Origin: Phytopythium helicoides
Taxonomy: Eukaryota; Oomycota; Peronosporomycetes; Pythiales; Pythiaceae
Assembly (NCBI GenBank): GCA_024867545.1
Contig: JANFNE010000011.1
Location: forward strand, 682,001-746,000
Direction: 5' to 3'
Length of the DNA stretch: 64,000 nucleotides
The notes under the pieces were generated by a model. It was not told the DNA's origin, searched no databases, and saw nothing but the letters and a program-made list of their open reading frames with translations. Below, one piece after another: positions 55,813-64,000 of the stretch. Position numbers and translations under genes: made by a program. How positions within the stretch are numbered: position 1 is the stretch's first letter; each line of letters opens with the position of its first letter.

Positions 55813-57246
55813 TCAAAAGACTCCCTGTCGTCGGAAAAAGATGTAGCTAACGCCTCCAATGACAATCATGAGGCCGACAGAAAAGATGGTGACTCCCCAG
55901 AACCATCCTTCGCGCGTGCTCAGGTTTGACTCCAAGTTCATACCAAACACTCCTGCAATGAACGTGCCGACAGATATGCTGATTGCCACAATCGAGAATA
56001 GGATGTCCACGCCAAGCAGGTAGTTTCGCATCGAGTCGAGCTTCAGCATCACCAAACTCTCAGTGTTCTGGATCCGGTGCTGCATTAGCGCAGCCTTTGT
56101 GCGCGTAGAGAAAATGTCTTGAAGGTAATTCTCGATGAGTACCTCTGCTTCCTCCGAGTCGAAGCTCCAGAGATCGTTCAGCAGGGACGGATTCTCGTAG
56201 AGCTTGGTCAGATACAGCAGCCGCAGGTCTTCTTCATTGTCCAATAACTCCATGAGTGCGCGTCGAACACCATCGACCTGCGACTCGAACTCGTTGATGG
56301 TGTTCTTGAAAACGCGAAGCGTCTCAAGCTCGCCTGGAGATGTCTTTCCGGTAGCGAGGCGATCAAGAGCAGTGGATACCACAGGTGCTGTCTTGTTGTA
56401 GTCGAGCTCGAAGTACCGGCTGAGCGTCGACAGGAGCGCTTCCAACGCCCTAGTTGCATTCATGTCAATTGCTAAGAAAAAAATTAGATCTAGATGCCAT
56501 GGAAGCCGTACTTGAACTCGTAGGGTGCGACTCCAGACTCTAGCTTCATCACGTCGTGAAAACTGGTCTGCAGCATCAGCAGCAAACTGTCCGCGCCGTC
56601 CGGCACAAACACGAGGCACGCATTGCGCATAATAACCGCGCGGATCGGATCTTCAGTATGCACATGGTTTAGTCAAGAGCCTCACATATGAGCTCAAGTA
56701 TACCAGAGAGAGCACCCACCCGCGTTAACGAGGATCGCTTGGTTGCGCAGCTCGATCGAGGGCTCGTTCGAGACCGAGAAGGCGTTGTCCAGCTTGCGAA
56801 TGTCTCGCGCGTGCACCCTCTGCGGTCGTTGAGGCCGGTCAGCTACGCTCAGAGCGGCAGCGGAGCAGCGGTGGACCCACCTGGACGTCGCAGATGGTGC
56901 CGTAGGGCGTCTGTCCCGGCACCTTGGCTGCGCGCACCTCCCTCGCTGGCGCGTGCGCGGCGTCTGCGCTGAGCTTGTCGATCACGGGCGTGGCTGCATC
57001 CTGCGCGAGCCGCAGGATGTCCACGCGGCTCATCTCCCCGAAGGCTGCGTCGCCCTCGGCGTCGAAACGCAGCACCAGCAGCCGCGCGCTCTTGAGCGAC
57101 GGGTCGAACTCGCACGCGAACTGTTGCTCGCGCTTGCGCGTGGGCGAGCCCAGCGACTCGCGGTCCTCCACCACCACCACGTTCATGGCGTGGAAGCTCG
57201 ACGTCGGCGTGCCGCTGCCCGCGAGAGGCGACAGGCGGGACGCCAT
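55813..57246 (-). CDS. MRS2/CorA-type magnesium channel
   Basis: Four exons: 57246-56881, 56819-56720, 56650-56512 and 56449-55813; 413 residues. The family's ARDIRKLDNAF block, the IMRNACLVFVPDGAD strand and FKALEALLSTL across the last intron lead to a long helical bundle (TINEFESQVDGVRRALMELL, DDEEDLRLLYLTKLYE-like run). Two membrane helices follow, with the diagnostic G-M-N in AGVFGMNLESNLS between them and a basic C-terminus. Forms a pentameric Mg2+ channel; in most eukaryotes it lies in the mitochondrial inner membrane. The N-terminus here does not show an obvious targeting peptide, so location is open. Confidence 0.9.
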
Positions 57247-57511
57247 GTTGCTTGGTCGGCGTGTTCCGGTCTGAACCTGCGAGTGACGGTTTCCGACGTG
57301 GCGGTGGTGAATTGACCAATCGTGGACGGCGAGGAGGATATATTCTGCCAATCATAAAACGGACAGGTCGAGCACCGCAGCGGTAATGAGACAACACCGT
57401 CTCATAAAAAGGATTACGATTCGATCATTTCGATCTGGAGTTGAACCCACACCATTCAAGCTGCAGGTGAGAAATCATTGGTGGCTTCTAGTAAGTAGAG
57501 ATATAGTGTGC
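57247..57511. other. Junction between MRS2 gene and RNA array
   Basis: Upstream region of the MRS2-type gene, non-repetitive. Similarity to the array unit starts at about 57512. Confidence 0.6.
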
Positions 57512-57550
57512 GGTGTGTAGTATGTAGTGTTTGTGTGTGTTAGTCCGTAA

Positions 57551-57622
57551 GCCCCTATAGCTCAGTGGTAGAGCACTCGCTTCGTAAGCGAAAGGTCGGT
57601 GGTTCGATCCCGCCTGGGGGCT
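57551..57622 (+). tRNA. tRNA-Thr(CGU), unit 1
   Basis: Full cloverleaf: acceptor GCCCCTA/TGGGGGC, D arm GCTC/GAGC, anticodon loop TTCGTAA (anticodon CGT), T arm with TTCGATC, discriminator T. Base pair 27-43 is a C-A mismatch. Pol III stop TTTT at about 57627-57630. Confidence 0.96.
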
Positions 57623-58453
57623 CATCTTTTCATATTCTCACTTTTTTTCACTCACTCGCTCACACTCCCTTCCTTCCTTCTTTTCACACAATTCGTGTGG
57701 CACACACACAACACATCACCTCACTCGGACACATTCACATCGACATACCCTTTCGCTTCTTTTCCTCTCTGACACATTCACACCCATTTATACCATCCCA
57801 TTCTGTCATCACATCCACCCGATCGACCTCGCATTAGTTTGTTTGCATATGCATTAGTATGCTTGCTACTTTCACGCTACGCTGTTTCCTACTCAAACCA
57901 ACACTCTTTCTTTCCATCAAGCACTTTGCTTTCCATTCCAGTACAAGAAACGGACAACCGTGTCGCCATCAACCGAGATCAACGAAATGATGACGGTTTC
58001 TTTCGCCTGCAACGCATCGATAGTGTGCGAACTTGCTGCTCGTTTCATGCCTCATGCACACGAAGAGAAAGAAACTGGAAAAAGAAAGAAAGAAAGGACA
58101 CAAAAGGACACAAATCAAATCGACAAATCGACACAGAACAGAACAAGGGACGTGATGAGGCAACTTGAATGTGGTTGTGGCGAGTGTTGGTCAGTTACGA
58201 ATGTTGTGCGTGTGAAGTGAAGTATTCGTTACGTGTGTGTGTGTGTGTGTTTGTATGTTTGTATGTATGTGTGAGTGTTGATCATGTGGTCATTTTTATG
58301 CGTTGAAAAGTTTGTGTGATGTGGTATGATAGTGTGTTGTGTGTTGTTGTTGAGTTTGGTGTGTTGTGTGTTGGTGTGTTGGTTGTTTGATGAGGGTGTG
58401 TTGTTGCTATTTGAGGGTGTGTTGATTGTGGTGTTTGTTGCGGAATGGTGTGA
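57623..58453. other. Array spacer between tRNA-Thr and tRNA-Ser
   Basis: 831 bp with CA-rich DNA on the left, a mixed-composition core (about 57840-58225) nearly invariant between units, and GT microsatellites on the right. A T5 run at 58293-58297 follows an imperfect inverted repeat (TGATCA/TGGTCA). No known RNA recognised in it. Confidence 0.6.
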
Positions 58454-58534
58454 GACAGCTTGGCCGAGTGGTTAAGGCGATAGCCTGCTAAGTTATTGGG
58501 GAAACCCGCGTGAGTTCGAATCTCACAGCTGTCG
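58454..58534 (+). tRNA. tRNA-Ser(GCU), unit 1
   Basis: Type II tRNA with a long variable arm (after GTTAT). Acceptor GACAGCT/AGCTGTC, anticodon loop CTGCTAA (anticodon GCT), T loop TTCGAAT, discriminator G. TTTT follows at 58537-58540. Confidence 0.96.
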
Positions 58535-58758
58535 ATTCTTTTCTTTCTTGGTTCTTTCCCACCACTCTCTTTTCTCATTTCCCACCCATCCCATCCGACC
58601 TCGAGCGCCATCCACACCATCTGCTGGTGTCGATGGGTCTGCGTATTTGTTTTGTTTTGTTTTGTTTTGTTGTTCTCGTCTTGTCCATTTCCCACTTGTC
58701 TTTGCGAGGGAGCAAAGCAAAGTCGAAAGTGGTTTTGGACATGGCGTCCAAAGACGAG

Positions 58759-58766
58759 TATTTATA
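58759..58766 (+). promoter_or_regulatory. TATA box of U6, unit 1
   Basis: TATTTATA lies 25-32 bp before the inferred U6 start, as in gene-external Pol III snRNA promoters. Upstream at 58734-58750 is the inverted repeat TTGGAC/GTCCAA, a possible proximal element. Confidence 0.75.
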
Positions 58767-58790
58767 GGTGTGTGGGAGGCGGTGAAAGTA

Positions 58791-58815
58791 GGAACCACTT
58801 CGGTGGTCATCCGTA

Positions 58816-58846
<31 letters not shown>

Positions 58847-58896
58847 GGCCCCTGCGCAAGGATGACACGCATAAATCGAGAAGTATCGCACTTTTT
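58791..58896 (+). ncRNA. U6 spliceosomal snRNA, unit 1
   Basis: 5' stem-loop ACCACTTCGGTGGT, ACAGAGA box at 58830-58836 that pairs with the 5' splice site, AGC triad at 58842-58844, and the internal stem-loop (GGCCCCTGCGCAAGGATGAC) match eukaryotic U6. Ends in T5, the Pol III stop. The start at 58791-58793 is inferred from the stem. Confidence 0.97.
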
Positions 58897-59027
58897 ATGG
58901 AGGTGTCGTACAACCATGTGAACTCAATCCAACCATCGCGAGTTGGGTTGATTTGGTGGCGTGATGGTATTTGGAAAAGAAGGTGCAGAAGGAGAGTTGT
59001 GTGCGCGTGGAAAAAGATGGAAAAGGC

Positions 59028-59099
59028 TGAGGGAAGAGGGGATCGAACCCCCGACCGCTGGGACTGGAATCCAGCGCTCTACCACTGAGCTATTCCCCC
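59028..59099 (-). tRNA. tRNA-Trp(CCA), unit 1
   Basis: Minus-strand cloverleaf: acceptor GGGGGAA/TTCCCTC, D arm GCTC/GAGC, anticodon loop TTCCAGT (anticodon CCA), T loop TTCGATC, discriminator A. Pair 31-39 is an A-C mismatch. T runs follow on the minus strand at 59021-59024 in complement. Confidence 0.94.
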
Positions 59100-59358
59100 A
59101 TTGCATTTCATTCACACCACACTAACACACCAAACCATCGAGCTACCATTCCAACACACACACACACACACAACATCAACACACAACTACCGGACTCGAC
59201 CAGGTCGGTGGGACCCGACGATCGAATGACGAAATGATGTGTGTGTGGTGTGGTATATGTGTGTTTGTGGTGGTCGTTGTGTTTGTGTTTGTTGTTTGTG
59301 GTGGTGTTAGTTTGTGTGTGATGTGTAGTATGTAGTGTTTGTGTGTGTTAGTCCGTAA

Positions 59359-59430
59359 GCCCCTATAGCTCAGTGGTAGAGCACTCGCTTCGTAAGCGAA
59401 AGGTCGGTGGTTCGATCCCGCCTGGGGGCT
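59359..59430 (+). tRNA. tRNA-Thr(CGU), unit 2
   Basis: Identical to the unit 1 gene, anticodon CGT. Confidence 0.96.
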
Positions 59431-60277
59431 CATCTTTTCATAGTATCACCTTTTTCACACACACACACACACACTCCCTTCTTCCCTCTCTTTTCACACA
59501 CTTCGTGTGTCACACACACACACACACAACACATCACTTCACTCCGACACATTCACATATACATACACTTTCGCTTCTTTTCCTCTCTGACACATTCACA
59601 CCCATTTATACCATCCCATTCTGTCATCACATCCACCCGATCGACCTCGCATTAGTTTGTTTGCATATGCATTAGTATGCTTGCTACTTTCACGCTACGC
59701 TGTTTCCTACTCAAACCAACACTCTTTCTTTCCATCAAGCACTTTGCTTTCCATTCCAGTACAAGAAACGGACAACCGTGTCGCCATCAACCGAGATCAA
59801 CGAAATGATGACGGTTTCTTTCGCCTGCAACGCATCGATAGTGTGCGAACTTGCTGCTCGTTTCATGCCTCATGCACACGAAGAGAAAGAAACTGGAAAA
59901 AGAAAGAAAGAAAGGACACAAAAGGACACAAATCAAATCGACAAATCGACACAGAACAGAACAAGGGACGTGATGAGGCAACTTGAATGTGGTTGTGGCG
60001 AGTGTTGGTCAGTTACGAATGTTGTGCGTGTGAAGTGAAGTATTCGTTACGTGTGTGTGTGTGTGTGTTTGTGTTTGTATGTTTGTATGTATGTGTGAGT
60101 GTTGATCATGTGGTCATTTTTATGCGTTGAAAAGTTTGTGTGATGTGGTATGATAGTGTGTTGTGTGTTGTTGTTGAGTTTGGTGTGTTGTGTGTTGGTG
60201 TGTTGGTTGTTTGATGAGGGTGTGTTGTTGCTATTTGAGGGTGTGTTGATTGTGGTGTTTGTTGCGGAATGGTGTGA

Positions 60278-60358
60278 GACAGCTTGGCCGAGTGGTTAAG
60301 GCGATAGCCTGCTAAGTTATTGGGGAAACCCGCGTGAGTTCGAATCTCACAGCTGTCG
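60278..60358 (+). tRNA. tRNA-Ser(GCU), unit 2
   Basis: Identical to the unit 1 gene, anticodon GCT. Confidence 0.96.
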
Positions 60359-60582
60359 ATTCTTTTCTTTCTTGGTTCTTTCCCACCACTCTCTTTTCTC
60401 ATTTCCCACCCATCCCATCCGACCTCGAGCGCCATCCACACCATCTGCTGGTGTCGATGGGTCTGCGTATTTGTTTTGTTTTGTTTTGTTTTGTTGTTCT
60501 CGTCTTGTCCATTTCCCACTTGTCTTTGCGAGGGAGCAAAGCAAAGTCGAAAGTGGTTTTGGACATGGCATCCAAAGACGAG

Positions 60583-60590
60583 TATTTATA
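60583..60590 (+). promoter_or_regulatory. TATA box of U6, unit 2
   Basis: TATTTATA at the same spacing as in unit 1. The upstream inverted repeat carries one G to A change here (GCATCCAA). Confidence 0.75.
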
Positions 60591-60614
60591 GGTGTGTGGG
60601 AGGCGGTGAAAGTA

Positions 60615-60639
60615 GGAACCACTTCGGTGGTCATCCGTA

Positions 60640-60670
<31 letters not shown>

Positions 60671-60720
60671 GGCCCCTGCGCAAGGATGACACGCATAAAT
60701 CGAGAAGTATCGCACTTTTT
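60615..60720 (+). ncRNA. U6 spliceosomal snRNA, unit 2
   Basis: Same sequence as unit 1, with ACAGAGA, AGC triad and T5 end. Confidence 0.97.
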
Positions 60721-60851
60721 ATGGAGGTGTCGTACAACCATGTGAACTCAATCCAACCATCGCGAGTTGGGTTGATTTGGTGGCGTGATGGTATTTGGAA
60801 AAGAAGGTGCAGAAGGAGAGTTGTGTGCGCGTGGAAAAAGATGGAAAAGGC

Positions 60852-60923
60852 TGAGGGAAGAGGGGATCGAACCCCCGACCGCTGGGACTGGAATCCAGCG
60901 CTCTACCACTGAGCTATTCCCCC
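60852..60923 (-). tRNA. tRNA-Trp(CCA), unit 2
   Basis: Identical to the unit 1 gene, minus strand. Confidence 0.94.
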
Positions 60924-61188
60924 ATTGCATATCATTCGCATCACACAAACACAACAAACCATCCAGCTACTATTCCAACACACACACAACACACACAACA
61001 CACAAACAAACAAACAAACAACTACCGGACTCGACCAGGTCAGTGGGACTCGATGATCGAATGACGGAACGATGTGTGTGTGGTATGTGTGTGTTTGTGT
61101 TTGTGGTATAGTTTGTGGTTGTTGTTTGTGGTGGTGTTTGTTTGTGAGTGGTGTGTAGTATGTAGTGTTTGTGTGTGTTAGTCCGTAA

Positions 61189-61260
61189 GCCCCTATAGCT
61201 CAGTGGTAGAGCACTCGCTTCGTAAGCGAAAGGTCGGTGGTTCGATCCCGCCTGGGGGCT
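61189..61260 (+). tRNA. tRNA-Thr(CGU), unit 3
   Basis: Identical to the unit 1 gene, anticodon CGT. Confidence 0.96.
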
Positions 61261-62097
61261 CATCTTTTCATATTCTCACTTTTTTTCACTCACTCGCTCA
61301 CACTCCCTTCCTTCCTTCTTTTCACACAATTCGTGTGGCACACACACAACACATCACCTCACTCGGACACATTCACATCGACATACCCTTTCGCTTCTTT
61401 TCCTCTCTGACACATTCACACCCATTTATACCATCCCATTCTGTCATCACATCCACCCGATCGACCTCGCATTAGTTTGTTTGCATATGCATTAGTATGC
61501 TTGCTACTTTCACGCTACGCTGTTTCCTACTCAAACCAACACTCTTTCTTTCCATCAAGCACTTTGCTTTCCATTCCAATACAAGAAACGGACAACCGTG
61601 TCGCCATCAACCGAGATCAACGAAATGATGACGGTTTCTTTCGCCTACAACGCATCGATAGTGTGCGAACTTGCTGCTCGTTTCATGCCTCATGCACACG
61701 AAGAGAAAGAAACTGGAAAAAGAAAGAAAGAAAGGACACAAAAGGACACAAATCAAATCGACAAATCGACACAGAACAGAACAAGGGACGTGATGAGGCA
61801 ACTTGAATGTGGTTGTGGCGAGTGTTGGTCAGTTACGAATGTTGTGCGTGTGAAGTGAAGTATTCGTTACGTGTGTGTGTGTGTGTGTTTGTGTTTGTAT
61901 GTTTGTATGTATGTGTGAGTGTTGATCATGTGGTCATTTTTATGCGTTGAAAAGTTTGTGTGATGTGGTATGATAGTGTGTTGTGTGTTGTTGTTGAGTT
62001 TGGTGTGTTGTGTGTTGGTGTGTTGGTTGTTTGATGAGGGTGTGTTGTTGCTATTTGAGGGTGTGTTGATTGTGGTGTTTGTTGCGGAATGGTGTGA

Positions 62098-62177
62098 GAC
62101 AGCTGGCCGAGTGGTTAAGGCGATAGCCTGCTAAGTTATTGGGGAAACCCGCGTGAGTTCGAATCTCACAGCTGTCG
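62098..62177 (+). tRNA. tRNA-Ser(GCU), unit 3, one base shorter
   Basis: 80 nt instead of 81: one T is missing at the acceptor/D-arm junction (GACAGCTGGCCG where the other three copies read GACAGCTTGGCCG). This removes one of the two linker bases at positions 8-9 and part of the A box. The remainder is unchanged. It may be poorly transcribed or unstable. Confidence 0.9.
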
Positions 62178-62402
62178 ATTCTTTTCTTTCTTGGTTCTTT
62201 CCCACCACTCTCCTTTTCTCATTTCCCACCCATCCCATCCGACCTCGAGCGCCATCCACACCATCTGCTGGTGTCGATGGGTCTGCGTATTTGTTTTGTT
62301 TTGTTTTGTTTTGTTGTTCTCCTCTTGTCCATTTCCCACTTGTCTTTGCGAGGGAGCAAAGCAAAGTCGAAAGTGGTTTTGGACATGGCGTCCAAAGACG
62401 AG

Positions 62403-62410
62403 TATTTATA
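62403..62410 (+). promoter_or_regulatory. TATA box of U6, unit 3
   Basis: TATTTATA at the same spacing as in unit 1. Confidence 0.75.
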
Positions 62411-62434
62411 GGTGTGTGGGAGGCGGTGAAAGTA

Positions 62435-62459
62435 GGAACCACTTCGGTGGTCATCCGTA

Positions 62460-62490
<31 letters not shown>

Positions 62491-62540
62491 GGCCCCTGCG
62501 CAAGGATGACACGCATAAATCGAGAAGTATCGCACTTTTT
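62435..62540 (+). ncRNA. U6 spliceosomal snRNA, unit 3
   Basis: Same sequence as unit 1, with ACAGAGA, AGC triad and T5 end. Confidence 0.97.
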
Positions 62541-62671
62541 ATGGAGGTGTCGTACAACCATGTGAACTCAATCCAACCATCGCGAGTTGGGTTGATTTGG
62601 TGGCGTGATGGTATTTGGAAAAGAAGGTGCAGAAGGAGAGTTGTGTGCGCGTGGAAAAAGATGGAAAAGGC

Positions 62672-62743
62672 TGAGGGAAGAGGGGATCGAACCCCCGACC
62701 GCTGGGACTGGAATCCAGCGCTCTACCACTGAGCTATTCCCCC
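62672..62743 (-). tRNA. tRNA-Trp(CCA), unit 3
   Basis: Identical to the unit 1 gene, minus strand. Confidence 0.94.
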
Positions 62744-63008
62744 ATTGCATATCATTCGCATCACACAAACACAACAAACCATCCAGCTACTATTCCAACA
62801 CACACACAACACACACAACACACAAACAAACAAACAAACAACTACCGGACTCGACCAGGTCAGTGGGACTCGATGATCGAATGACGGAACGATGTGTGTG
62901 TGGTATGTGTGTGTTTGTGTTTGTGGTATAGTTTGTGGTTGTTGTTTGTGGTGGTGTTTGTTTGTGAGTGGTGTGTAGTATGTAGTGTTTGTGTGTGTTA
63001 GTCCGTAA

Positions 63009-63080
63009 GCCCCTATAGCTCAGTGGTAGAGCACTCGCTTCGTAAGCGAAAGGTCGGTGGTTCGATCCCGCCTGGGGGCT
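63009..63080 (+). tRNA. tRNA-Thr(CGU), unit 4
   Basis: Identical to the unit 1 gene. Its unit is cut by the window end before U6. Confidence 0.96.
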
Positions 63081-63890
63081 CATCTTTTCATATTCTCACT
63101 TTTTTTCACTCACTCGCTCACACTCCCTTCCTTCCTTCTTTTCACACAATTCGTGTGGCACACACACAACACATCACCTCACTCGGACACATTCACATCG
63201 ACATACCCTTTCGCTTCTTTTCCTCTCTGACACATTCACACCCATTTATACCATCCCATTCTGTCATCACATCCACCCGATCGACCTCGCATTAGTTTGT
63301 TTGCATATGCATTAGTATGCTTGCTACTTTCACGCTACGCTGTTTCCTACTCAAACCAACACTCTTTCTTTCCATCAAGCACTTTGCTTTCCATTCCAGT
63401 ACAAGAAACGGACAACCGTGTCGCCATCAACCGAGATCAACGAAATGATGACGGTTTCTTTCGCCTGCAACGCATCGATAGTGTGCGAACTTGCTGCTCG
63501 TTTCATGCCTCATGCACACGAAGAGAAAGAAACTGGAAAAAGAAAGAAAGAAAGGACAAATCAAATCGACAAATCGACACAGAACAGAACAAGGGACGTG
63601 ATGAGGCAACTTGAATGTGGTTGTGGCGAGTGTTGGTCAGTTACGAATGTTGTGCGTGTGAAGTGAAGTATTCGTTACGTGTGTGTGTGTGTGTGTTTGT
63701 GTTTGTATGTTTGTATGTATGTGTGAGTGTTGATCATGTGGTCATTTTTATGCGTTGAAAAGTTTGTGTGATGTGGTATGATAGTGTGTTGTGTGTTGTT
63801 GTTGAGTTTGGTGTGTTGGTTGTTTGATGAGGGTGTGTTGTTGCTATTTGAGGGTGTGTTGATTGTGGTGTTTGTTGCGGAATGGTGTGA

Positions 63891-63971
63891 GACAGCTTGG
63901 CCGAGTGGTTAAGGCGATAGCCTGCTAAGTTATTGGGGAAACCCGCGTGAGTTCGAATCTCACAGCTGTCG
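63891..63971 (+). tRNA. tRNA-Ser(GCU), unit 4
   Basis: Full 81-nt form, as in units 1 and 2. The spacer before it lacks a short stretch near 63555-63560 present in the other units. Confidence 0.96.
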
Positions 63972-64000
63972 ATTCTTTTCTTTCTTGGTTCTTTCCCACC

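Larger units (their letters stand above)
57512..64000 (+). repeat. Tandem array of tRNA-Thr / tRNA-Ser / U6 / tRNA-Trp units
   Basis: Head-to-tail units begin at tRNA-Thr positions 57551, 59359, 61189 and 63009 (periods 1808, 1830 and 1820 bp). Each complete unit has tRNA-Thr(CGU), tRNA-Ser(GCU) and U6 snRNA on the plus strand and tRNA-Trp(CCA) on the minus strand. The RNA genes and most of the spacer are nearly identical; differences are mostly GT/CA microsatellite length, few substitutions and small deletions. The array begins sharply at about 57512 and continues past the window end, so copy number is unknown. Open frames in it are repeat shadows. Confidence 0.97.

Noticed and set aside
56450..56511. 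Splice acceptor at TTAG near 56470 in the MRS2-type gene
   Set aside because: It would give an immediate in-frame stop; the next AG (56450-56452) restores the family sequence FKALEALL.
57565..57837. 90-codon frame repeated in each array unit
   Set aside because: Starts inside tRNA-Thr and runs through CA-rich spacer; it repeats only because the array repeats.
57987..57993. Box C/D snoRNA from ATGATGA
   Set aside because: No CTGA box D at a suitable distance and no terminal stem.
59028..59099. Gly(UCC) reading of the minus-strand tRNA
   Set aside because: Placing UCC as anticodon breaks the anticodon stem; with U33 in place the anticodon is CCA (Trp).
57512..64000. CRISPR or satellite interpretation of the array
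   Set aside because: Units are about 1.8 kb and carry complete RNA genes; no short direct repeats with unique spacers.

Overview
Nuclear DNA of a eukaryote, most likely an oomycete or a close stramenopile relative. Most genes carry short introns (typically 56-90 nt, one of 37 nt) with GTRNGT-type donors, coding exons are GC-rich, and genes are packed tightly on both strands, with convergent stop codons as little as 7 bp apart and divergent starts 76 bp apart. The order and family mix (FAR1-like protein, TVP15/COPI-associated protein, URC1-type GTP cyclohydrolase II, SMPD4, anoctamin) fits this group. The species call is inference. Gene models below were assembled by hand from open frames joined at GT-AG (twice GC-AG) introns so that phase is kept; exon coordinates are in each entry.

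Region 1-12.4 kb is a partial segmental duplication. A CDP-alcohol phosphatidyltransferase gene and the convergent 3' end of an MFS transporter gene appear twice about 7.67 kb apart. The left copy is broken (frameshifts in the enzyme, only the last ~280 residues of the transporter); the right copy is intact. Between them lie an unrecognised multi-exon membrane protein and a PP2C phosphatase. The intact transporter has a Sec14-type CRAL-TRIO domain in its central loop, an unusual layout.

Region 12.9-18.2 kb (all minus strand) holds a COPI-associated/TVP15-like protein and two tandem beta-hydroxyacid dehydrogenase genes. The upstream paralogue appears to be joined by exons to a FAR1/WRKY-GCM1-type zinc-binding domain and has lost its normal stop codon.

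Region 18.5-57.2 kb is a dense set of housekeeping genes: SUN-domain nuclear envelope protein, SET methyltransferase, HGH1, B-type cyclin with a destruction box, URC1/GTP cyclohydrolase II, AP-3 mu, adenylosuccinate lyase, a DDT/PHD-like/bromodomain chromatin protein, SMPD4, a secretory-pathway TPR/O-GlcNAc-transferase-like protein, a WW coiled-coil protein, a double-GAF protein, an anoctamin, REV7, TFIIE-beta and an MRS2-type magnesium channel.

Region 57.5-64.0 kb is the most striking part: a head-to-tail tandem array with a ~1.82 kb unit carrying tRNA-Thr(CGU), tRNA-Ser(GCU), U6 snRNA and, on the opposite strand, tRNA-Trp(CCA). Three and a half units are visible and the array runs off the window edge. 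It is a homogenised multi-RNA Pol III array with no protein-coding content.
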